5,862 nucleotides of DNA, taken from Bacteroidales bacterium (GTDB lineage Bacteria; Bacteroidota; Bacteroidia; Bacteroidales; UBA12077). The stretch lies in contig DAOWML010000160.1 in NCBI GenBank assembly GCA_030643125.1, positions 1-5,862 on the forward strand. Reading direction: 5' to 3'. Position numbers and translations under genes: made by a program. Shown in pieces: positions 1-5,350 of this stretch. Under the pieces are notes generated by a model. It did not search any database. It saw nothing but the letters and a program-made list of their open reading frames with translations, and had not been told where the DNA came from. The first letter of the stretch is position 1; the number at the start of each line of letters is the position of its first letter.

Positions 1-16
1 AAATTATTGTAACATG

Positions 17-2638
17 TTAATTTATTGTGTCTTCTTCCCATTCGATAACAAACTTTTGTTCAGATTCTATTTCTTCTTTCTTTTTTTGCTCCGGATGATT
101 TTCTTCAAATTCAATTTCAAATTTGTCCTGATCATTGTCTTGAACAACTTTGGAATTTATTGAACTATCTTTTTTAAACCATCCAAACTCTTCGTTTAAA
201 ATCTGCTTTAGTTCTTTGCGTTCATCTTTCAAGTTTTCCTTTCGCACTGTACGTGCCGCTTTTCTGTCATATTTAACTCTACTTTTATCTTTATCGCCTT
301 CTATAATCAAATATAAAGTTACTCTTCCTTTATCATCTTCTTCGATGTTTTCATAAACTTGTTTTTTACGGTTAGATTTTTTCATTTTACCCGATAATAA
401 ATCTGATAATAATACTTTTGCATGGTATGTATATTCATTGCTAAACTGGTGAGTCCCTGAAGCTTTGAGATTTAGTGCAGATGATTCAATATCCATTTGA
501 GGAATAATTATTTGTTCATTTTTAATTGTAATTTTATTTTTCAAAGTTGAAAATCTTATCTTTTTTAATTCGTCAACATCAATAAACCTTGAAAGTCCTA
601 ACAGAGGCTCAAAATCATTCAGTTCTCCATTTGAAATCGTAATATCGCATTCAGAGCTTACTGTTTTTTTGTATATTTCAATTTTATCGGACCATTCCGA
701 AGAAAAATAAACATCTCCGGTTAAGCTGCCCTCCAGATTTTGATTGGTGATAAAAGATTGACCAAAATTATTAAATGAATAAAACAACTTGTTCATGTTA
801 ATATCAGTAAGCTTGCTCTGTGTTTTAATCAAAAAATCATTGTTGAATTTTTGAATTAATACACCACCTGCTTTTACTTTCCCGTTCATTGAATTAAAAG
901 ATATTTCATGTAAAGAAAACATTCGGGGCTTATAGTTCAGGTTTCCTTTTATGTTTGTTGCATAAAACTTGCCTACTTCAAAATTTTCAATATTTAATCT
1001 TAATTGTAATGCTAATTTGTCGGGGAGTTGATATGATCCCGAATTTTCCGTTTTATCAATTTTAAATAATAGTGCTAATTCGTTCAGGTTCAATTTTCGG
1101 GAATATAATTTTGCATTGATATTAAAAAGTTCTTTTTCGTTAAAATATTCGAAAAGTTTTGATATCCTGCCTTTTAATAAAAAATCATTGTCGTTTATTT
1201 TAAAATAAAGACTGTCAGTATATAAAGTTCTGTTTAAATCAATATTACCGGAAATTTCATTTAGAACTAAAGGGTGATTTTTAAATTTTAATTCTCCATC
1301 TTTAATAACCAGATTAACAGTATAATCTTTAGTTAATAAATCCCTGAATTTAAACGACCTCAATTCACTGTAACTTCCGTTATACTTTATTCTTGTTTCT
1401 GCATATCCTTTTAAAATATCGATTGTGTCAATCTGGAATATTTCCTTTATTTCATCAAAATACAATTCGGAAATAAGGTCAATTTTGATTTGTGGATTTT
1501 TAAAGTCTGATAATTCAAAAATTCCCTCAAAATAATTGTTTTCTAAATTGATTTTAAAACTCTTAAATGACAATTTTGAAGTATTCGAAATATTCCCGGC
1601 ACCATTAGTAAACTCTCCATCAATATATACATTGCTTAATCTTATTTCTCTTTCAATATCAAAAAGCTGAACATCGTTTAACAAGAACAAAGCTTCGATA
1701 TGAGGCCTGTTAATATTAATATTTTCACCCGAAATATTTAAGTTTAAAGTTACAAAGCCTTTTTGCCCGATTATATTTGGAAATTCATCGATTACTTTTG
1801 GTGGTAAATTTTTAATAAACCTTTTTAAATTCAGATTCTTTCCTGAAATAAGCAAGTCTATTTTTCTGTTGCCCGATTTTTCAATGTTTCCATTAACACC
1901 AAATTTTAAATTGTCGAGATTTAAAACTCCATTTTTTAACCGGATAAGATTATTGATTATATCTAAGTCTAAATTTGCTTTTACATTTTTATTTATGATA
2001 TAATCAATATTTTCTATATTTAATTTATTCAAAAACAGATCTGACTTTATTTTCATTAAATAATTTTGATTTGAGAAATTTCCTTCAAAATCGACTTTAT
2101 TTATTTTCGATTTTAATAAGAACTTAGTTACATCGTTACAAAATATAATCTCAGAACGAGTAACTTTAACTTCTTTCAGCTCAAAATTAAATGCCTTATT
2201 TCCTGATTTTTTTTCTTTATCCCAGAATATATAATTTGGGTCGCCCAGATGATCAACAAATAAGTTAATGTTGCCCTGATCGAAATGAATACTACTAACA
2301 TTATAATTCTTAGAAAGCAAGTCGAATAGGTTGATCTGAACATAAATACTTTTAGCAAAAAACAAAGTGTCGGTATTAAAACCCTGGATTTTACTAAAAA
2401 ATCCTTTTTTAGAATGAGCTAATACGTTTTTAAATTCAAGTGATGCTTTAGGAAATTTCTTAAGTAAAGAAAAACTCACATCTTCAACTTCGACTTCCGT
2501 TAAAAGATACTCGTTTAGTTCTTCAATTAAATACTGGCTTACCTGGTCTTCGTAAAAATAACTTGCCGAAATAGCAAGCGTTAAAAGAATGGTTGTTGCC
2601 AGAAATAAGCCTATTATAATTGATTTTATATTTCGCAT
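17..2638 (-). CDS. AsmA-family inner-membrane-anchored envelope protein
   Basis: This is an 873-residue protein starting at the ATG at 2638-2636 and ending at TAA (19-17). Residues 6-27 form one hydrophobic segment after a short basic N-terminus (MRNIK), a signal anchor placing the rest in the periplasm. Residues 45-75 resemble the AsmA N-terminal pattern (VEDVSFSLLKKFPKASLEF). The middle (about 90-630) is a long run of alternating beta-strands, as expected of the beta-groove of AsmA/TamB-like proteins. Residues 660-750 carry the conserved AsmA C-terminal block, with ISNGELNDFEPLLGLSRF, IRFSTLKN, IPQMDIESSALNLKASG and YHAKVLLSDLL. Residues 750-830 are strongly charged and probably helical, and the last 35 are acidic. 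Relatives such as AsmA, YhdP and TamB are linked to phospholipid transport or outer-membrane assembly; the exact role here is inferred only from that. The gene is probably transcribed alone from the promoter at 2670-2704. The family is confident, the substrate unknown. Confidence 0.88.
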   Translation of the reverse strand: MRNIKSIIIGLFLATTILLTLAISASYFYEDQVSQYLIEELNEYLLTEVEVEDVSFSLLKKFPKASLEFKNVLAHSKKGFFSKIQGFNTDTLFFAKSIYVQINLFDLLSKNYNVSSIHFDQGNINLFVDHLGDPNYIFWDKEKKSGNKAFNFELKEVKVTRSEIIFCNDVTKFLLKSKINKVDFEGNFSNQNYLMKIKSDLFLNKLNIENIDYIINKNVKANLDLDIINNLIRLKNGVLNLDNLKFGVNGNIEKSGNRKIDLLISGKNLNLKRFIKNLPPKVIDEFPNIIGQKGFVTLNLNISGENININRPHIEALFLLNDVQLFDIEREIRLSNVYIDGEFTNGAGNISNTSKLSFKSFKINLENNYFEGIFELSDFKNPQIKIDLISELYFDEIKEIFQIDTIDILKGYAETRIKYNGSYSELRSFKFRDLLTKDYTVNLVIKDGELKFKNHPLVLNEISGNIDLNRTLYTDSLYFKINDNDFLLKGRISKLFEYFNEKELFNINAKLYSRKLNLNELALLFKIDKTENSGSYQLPDKLALQLRLNIENFEVGKFYATNIKGNLNYKPRMFSLHEISFNSMNGKVKAGGVLIQKFNNDFLIKTQSKLTDINMNKLFYSFNNFGQSFITNQNLEGSLTGDVYFSSEWSDKIEIYKKTVSSECDITISNGELNDFEPLLGLSRFIDVDELKKIRFSTLKNKITIKNEQIIIPQMDIESSALNLKASGTHQFSNEYTYHAKVLLSDLLSGKMKKSNRKKQVYENIEEDDKGRVTLYLIIEGDKDKSRVKYDRKAARTVRKENLKDERKELKQILNEEFGWFKKDSSINSKVVQDNDQDKFEIEFEENHPEQKKKEEIESEQKFVIEWEEDTIN

Positions 2639-2669
2639 TTCACAATACGTATCGGATTCGTTTAAAAAA

Positions 2670-2704
2670 CAAAAGTAAATAAAGTAAATATATTCCGTAT
2701 CAAA
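2670..2704 (-). promoter_or_regulatory. Bacteroidota-type promoter of the AsmA gene
   Basis: On the minus strand, TACTTTTG (2677-2670) matches the Bacteroidota -7 consensus TAnnTTTG exactly. A TTTG (2704-2701), part of a longer T-run, lies 23 nt upstream in the position of the -33 element. That spacing is at the long end of the range described for Flavobacterium-type promoters. A transcript would begin near 2664, leaving a leader of about 26 nt before the AsmA ATG at 2638. No strong Shine-Dalgarno sequence is seen in that leader, as is usual in this phylum. The match is by eye only. Confidence 0.6.
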
Positions 2705-2721
2705 AACTCTACCAGAGTTTT
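2703..2721. repeat. 8-bp perfect palindrome with 3-bp centre, upstream of AsmA
   Basis: AAAACTCT (2703-2710) and AGAGTTTT (2714-2721) are perfect inverted copies separated by ACC. The palindrome overlaps the -33 region of the proposed AsmA promoter and lies between it and the terminator of the preceding gene. It could be an operator for a dimeric regulator, or a second small terminator-like hairpin at the end of the upstream transcript. It lacks a T-run on the minus strand, which argues against a classic terminator. Confidence 0.5.
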
Positions 2722-2740
2722 AATTTATTTTACACTAAGT

Positions 2741-2771
2741 AAATAAAAAAGCCAAGCTATAAACTTGGCTT
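2741..2771 (-). terminator. Intrinsic terminator of the 237-residue unknown gene
   Basis: The minus strand reads AAGCCAAG (2771-2764), a 7-nt loop (2763-2757), CTTGGCTT (2756-2749), then TTTTTTATTT overlapping the stem end (2750-2741). This is a perfect 8-bp stem followed by a T-tract, about 20 nt beyond the TAG stop (2794-2792). The T-tract exists only on the minus strand, so termination is in one direction. It separates the unknown gene from AsmA transcriptionally. Confidence 0.85.
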
Positions 2772-2791
2772 CAAGCAATACAATAAATTCT

Positions 2792-3505
2792 CTATTTATA
2801 TTTTTTTATCTTATCAATATAAAGTTTATGAATAGTTTTTATTTTATCAATTTCTCCTTCACAAATATACAATCTGACTACTTCTACAATTCCCTCTTTC
2901 CTGTAAAAAACTCCCTGAGCAGCATCAAAATCACTGTTGTCGATATTGTTTTTAATACTTAGAGTAATTTCTTTAAACACATCCCAAGGTAAATCTCTTG
3001 GAAGTTCAATATAGAACTTAGAGTCTTCCTCCAAGTCATTGTATAAACCGTCCTCAAGTTCAGCGACATAAAATTGTTTGTTTATTACGATTAATCCCTT
3101 TGAATCAATTATTTTTTGTTTTGCAAATTTTATCCCATATTCCTGAAATAATCCCTGTAGCTCAGGTAGGAATGTAAAACTTTTCAAATACTTAATTCGA
3201 ATACAAGTATATGTTGTTGTTTTAAAATAAATATGTCCAATGGACGCATTAAAATCATACTGGAAATTTTGTTTGATCTTTTTGCTTATCCTGGCAATAT
3301 CTTCAAACGAATATTCTTTTGTAATAATTAAAAACAAAGATCGGGGTCTGAGTTTCTCAGGTAAATTTGCTCCATGATAACCGGGAAATGGTTGTAAGTT
3401 TTCTAAAACAAATGTGTGAGGGATAATATTATTTTCAACCGTTGTAAGATTTTCTTCTTTCTTAATATATCCCACTGTTTCTATTAAAATTTGATCCTGA
3501 CACAT
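2792..3505 (-). CDS. Hypothetical protein with duplicated alpha/beta unit
   Basis: This 237-residue protein starts at ATG (3505-3503), and I do not recognise it. No signal peptide or membrane segment is visible, so it is probably cytoplasmic. Residues 30-55 carry a distinctive Pro/Gly stretch (LENLQPFPGYHG then NLPEKLRPRS). Two stretches look like copies of one unit: residues 56-127 and 162-237. Each begins with a beta-strand (SLFLIITKEY; SKFYIELPRD), continues with an amphipathic helix (FEDIARISKKIKQN; WDVFKEITLSIKNN), then a matching turn and strand (DFNASIGHIYFK; DFDAAQGVFYRK), another strand, and a last helix. A linker with KGLIVINKQFYVAELE (136-151) joins them. The pattern suggests a tandem ferredoxin-like or similar small alpha/beta fold, which is inference. 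It has its own terminator and is divergent from the U32 gene; I found no clear TAnnTTTG box upstream. The coding call is firm from length and codon pattern, the function unknown. Confidence 0.85.
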   Translation of the reverse strand: MCQDQILIETVGYIKKEENLTTVENNIIPHTFVLENLQPFPGYHGANLPEKLRPRSLFLIITKEYSFEDIARISKKIKQNFQYDFNASIGHIYFKTTTYTCIRIKYLKSFTFLPELQGLFQEYGIKFAKQKIIDSKGLIVINKQFYVAELEDGLYNDLEEDSKFYIELPRDLPWDVFKEITLSIKNNIDNSDFDAAQGVFYRKEGIVEVVRLYICEGEIDKIKTIHKLYIDKIKKYK

Positions 3506-3582
3506 AATGGAAATTTAAATTTAAATTAAAAATCTACTTTCTTTTATGATAGTAATGTTCTTTATTTGTTATACATGATAAA

Positions 3583-3678
3583 AATTATTGGAATGCTGGA
3601 ATATTGGAATTAATCCCTGTTTGAGTTTTTGAACGTAACACCTTGTGCAAATTTCCATTATTCCATTATTCCCTAATT
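3583..3678. repeat. Inverted repeat built from triple 8-bp units (REP/MITE-like)
   Basis: The left arm holds three 8-bp units in tandem: TGGAATGC, TGGAATAT, TGGAATTA (3589-3612). The right arm holds three more: TTCCATTA, TTCCATTA, TTCCCTAA (3653-3676). The arms are inverted copies of each other; over a 20-bp core (3590-3609 against 3653-3672) 17 positions pair. AATTA/TAATT (3583-3587, 3674-3678) extends the stem past a small mismatch. About 43 nt of less structured sequence form the loop. The symmetric build suggests a dispersed palindromic element or small non-autonomous mobile element, but copy number cannot be judged from one window. Confidence 0.65.
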
Positions 3679-3887
3679 ACTAATAATAAAGCGCCCAATA
3701 AGTGTAATTCAAAGCCACCTTCTTAGAGAATGGATTTTTACTTCATTAAGATATTAAATTGTTTGATGAAAGTCAAGTATTAAGCATTAAATATTGAGTG
3801 TCAGGCTTCAAAACAAGCAGCAGAATACAATGAATAGTAAGCAGTTTGCAGTTTTTTAAATGATTATTTTTTATTGCTCTCTCCGAT

Positions 3888-3977
3888 TCCTGTAAACGGG
3901 ACAAGCTGTGAAAACCTCTGCCTGTCGTCAGCAGGCAGGCGTTAAGCACCTAAAGTGCAGTTGTTTTAGTTTTCATA
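3888..3977. other. Candidate structured element (multi-hairpin) upstream of U32 gene
   Basis: Several helices can form here without conflict. TCCTG/CGGGA closes a TAAA loop (3888-3901, with one G-T pair). A 9-bp outer stem pairs 3907-3915 with 3969-3977 (core TGAAAAC/GTTTTCA). Inside it lie the GC-rich hairpin at 3918-3938 and a small GCAC/GTGC hairpin (3946-3949/3955-3958). Together they resemble a three-way junction. The patch is richer in G and C than its surroundings. It lies upstream of the proposed U32 promoter, so it would be in the U32 leader only if transcription also starts farther upstream. It could equally be a remnant of a repeat element. No covariance evidence is available. Confidence 0.3.
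3918..3938. repeat. GC-rich perfect hairpin, 7-bp stem and 7-nt loop
   Basis: CTGCCTG (3918-3924) and CAGGCAG (3932-3938) are perfect inverted copies around TCGTCAG. It is the most GC-rich short stretch in the intergenic region. No T-run follows on either strand, so it is not a typical intrinsic terminator. Similar CAGGCAGG-type palindromes are, from memory, common between genes in Bacteroidota, so it may be a dispersed repeat; this is not checked. Confidence 0.6.
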
Positions 3978-4008
3978 CTGGATTCATGAATTAGTCAGGC
4001 TAAAAATT

Positions 4009-4016
4009 TAACTTTG
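4009..4016 (+). promoter_or_regulatory. -7 box of the U32 gene promoter
   Basis: TAACTTTG matches the Bacteroidota -7 consensus TAnnTTTG exactly. No good TTTG is found 19-21 nt upstream; the nearest is a weak TTCATG near 3983, so only half the promoter is clear. Transcription would begin near 4021-4023, about 27 nt before the ATG at 4049. That leaves too little leader for the upstream TTG at 4034 and favours the ATG. Confidence 0.55.
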
Positions 4017-4048
4017 CAAAAACTTTAGGATTATTGGAAACAAAAAAG

Positions 4049-5305
4049 ATGAAAAGAAAAGATTATGAAATAATGGCTCCTGTTGGTTCTTATGAATCAC
4101 TTATGGCTGCCATTCAGGGTGGTGCAGATTCCGTGTATTTTGGAATTGAGAAAATGAATATGAGAGCTCATTCATCCAATAATTTTACTTTTGACGATCT
4201 TGAGAATATTGTTAATATCTGTAATAAAAATAATATTAAGTCATATTTAACAGTAAACACTGTCATTTATGATAAGGAACTGGACTTAATGCGTGAAATA
4301 GTTGATGCCACTAAAAAAAATAAAGTTACAGCTATTATTGCTTCAGATATTTCTGTTATAAACTATGCACGAAAAATTGGTGTTGAGGTTCATATTTCAA
4401 CACAATTAAATGTTAGTAATATTGAAAGCTTAAGATTCTTTGCGCAATTTGCTGATGTGGTTGTTTTAGCACGCGAACTTTCTCTTGATCAGGTTGCTGA
4501 AATTAGCAAAGCTATAAAAGAAGAAAATATTACCGGGCCGTCAGGGAATTTAGTGAAAATCGAAATGTTTATTCATGGTGCGCTTTGCATGGCAATTTCG
4601 GGGAAATGTTATTTGAGTCTTCACGAAAAAAATTACTCGGCTAATCGTGGAGCTTGTATGCAAACGTGCAGAAAAGCATATATTGTAACAGAAAAAGAAT
4701 CCGGAAACCAACTTGAGATAGACAATGAATACATTATGTCGCCCAAGGATTTATGTACAATAAACTTTTTAAACAAAGTGCTTGATGCAGGAGTTAGTGT
4801 TTTAAAAATTGAGGGAAGAGCGCGGCCACCGGAATACGTTAAAACCGTTTCAGAAAGTTATAATGAAGCTGTACTTGCTTATTTGGATGGAACATATAAC
4901 GAAGAAAAAATTAGTAATTGGATGAGTCGCCTTTCAGCCGTTTTTAACCGTGGCTTTTGGGATGGATATTACCTTGGCCAAAAACTGGGTGAATGGAGCC
5001 ACAAGTATGGTTCAAGAGCAACAAAACGCAAGATTTATATTGGTAAAACAACTAATTATTTTACAAAAATCAAGGTGGCCGAATTTCTAATTGAATCTCA
5101 TAATTTAAAAGTAGGTGATGAAATGCTTATAACCGGCCCAACAACAGGCGTAGTGCAATTAACTGTTGACGAAATAAGAGTTGATTTAAAAAATACGGAA
5201 ATTGCGGAGAAAGGAGTTCGATGTTCTGTTCCTGTCAACACTTTGATTAGAAGATCAGATAAACTATACAAAATAGTTGATGCTGAAAGAGTTAAACAAC
5301 AATAA
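4049..5305 (+). CDS. U32-family protein, probable TrhP-type tRNA uridine hydroxylase
   Basis: From the ATG at 4049 the protein has 418 residues; an in-frame TTG at 4034 would add five. I chose the ATG because the family starts just before the EIMAPVGS strand (7-14) and a GGA (4036-4038) lies about 10 nt upstream. Residues 7-300 are a TIM-barrel-like U32 domain with GADSVYFG (25-32), AIIASD (95-100), HISTQ (115-119) and KIEGR (253-257). Residues 172-190 match the U32 signature E-x-F-x2-G-[SA]-[LIVM]-C-x4-G-x-C-x-[LIVM]-S at every position. Cys180, Cys187, Cys203 and Cys236 have spacings close to the four [4Fe-4S] ligands of UbiU; Cys207 is a fifth nearby. Residues 328-418 form a beta-rich C-terminal domain like Peptidase_U32_C. 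Despite the name, characterised members are mostly prephenate- or O2-dependent hydroxylases: TrhP makes 5-hydroxyuridine at tRNA position 34, RlhA acts on 23S rRNA, UbiU/V on ubiquinone. The length is close to Bacillus YrrO (TrhP2, about 422 residues), hence the call. Family certain, substrate inferred. Confidence 0.9.
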   Translation: MKRKDYEIMAPVGSYESLMAAIQGGADSVYFGIEKMNMRAHSSNNFTFDDLENIVNICNKNNIKSYLTVNTVIYDKELDLMREIVDATKKNKVTAIIASDISVINYARKIGVEVHISTQLNVSNIESLRFFAQFADVVVLARELSLDQVAEISKAIKEENITGPSGNLVKIEMFIHGALCMAISGKCYLSLHEKNYSANRGACMQTCRKAYIVTEKESGNQLEIDNEYIMSPKDLCTINFLNKVLDAGVSVLKIEGRARPPEYVKTVSESYNEAVLAYLDGTYNEEKISNWMSRLSAVFNRGFWDGYYLGQKLGEWSHKYGSRATKRKIYIGKTTNYFTKIKVAEFLIESHNLKVGDEMLITGPTTGVVQLTVDEIRVDLKNTEIAEKGVRCSVPVNTLIRRSDKLYKIVDAERVKQQ

Positions 5306-5322
5306 AAATATTTAATTAAACA

Positions 5323-5350
5323 AAAAGGACTGGTAGAATTCAATCCTTTT
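5323..5350. terminator. Weak two-way terminator between convergent genes
   Basis: AAAAGGA (5323-5329) pairs with TCCTTTT (5344-5350); after one mismatch TG/CA adds two more pairs, leaving an 8-nt loop. On the plus strand the stem runs into TTTTCTATTT, and on the minus strand into TTTTTGTTTAATTAAAT, so it could end both the U32 and GIN transcripts. It starts 18 nt after the U32 stop and overlaps the last codons and TGA stop of the GIN gene. The stem has few G-C pairs, so strength is uncertain. Confidence 0.5.

Larger units (their letters stand above)
3506..4048. other. Divergent intergenic region without a convincing gene
   Basis: About 540 bp lie between the divergent starts of the unknown gene and the U32 gene. 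All frames are broken by frequent stops; the longest ATG reading noticed near 3730 has only 17 codons. Next to the unknown gene is a self-complementary AT run of AAATTT units (3511-3527), which would be in its leader. Then come the 8-bp-unit inverted repeat (3583-3678), an unremarkable AT-rich stretch (about 3680-3875), a GC-richer patch with several hairpins (3888-3977), and the U32 promoter (4009-4016). No tRNA or known riboswitch pattern was recognised. Confidence 0.75.

Noticed and set aside
150..356. 68-codon reading frame on the plus strand
   Set aside because: It lies fully opposite the AsmA gene in its low-complexity C-terminal part, with no family resemblance; a shadow of the real gene.
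2207..2214. Run of eight T in the AsmA gene as a slippage site
   Set aside because: Similar short homopolymers occur throughout this AT-rich gene and the frame is intact.
2176..2358. 60-codon minus-strand frame inside AsmA
   Set aside because: It overlaps the AsmA coding frame in another phase and shows only AT-driven hydrophobic residues.
2765..2962. 65-codon plus-strand frame near the terminator
   Set aside because: It lies opposite the 237-residue gene and begins inside its terminator; Phe/Asn/Ile-rich composition is typical of antisense AT-rich sequence.
3730..3783. 17-codon ATG reading in the intergenic region
   Set aside because: Too short, with no ribosome site or promoter and no recognisable peptide.
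3800..4001. 8-bp direct repeat GTCAGGCT at 3800-3807 and 3994-4001, considered as ends of an insertion
   Set aside because: An 8-bp match within 200 bp can arise by chance, and no inverted ends adjoin the copies, so an insertion is not supported.
4313..4320. Run of eight A in the U32 gene as a slippage or phase-variation site
   Set aside because: It encodes ordinary Lys/Asn codons in an AT-rich genome, the frame is intact, and a core modification enzyme is an unlikely phase-variable gene.
5098..5343. 81-codon minus-strand frame over the U32 3' end
   Set aside because: It is antisense to the conserved U32 C-terminal domain and only just reaches the GIN stop; no independent support.
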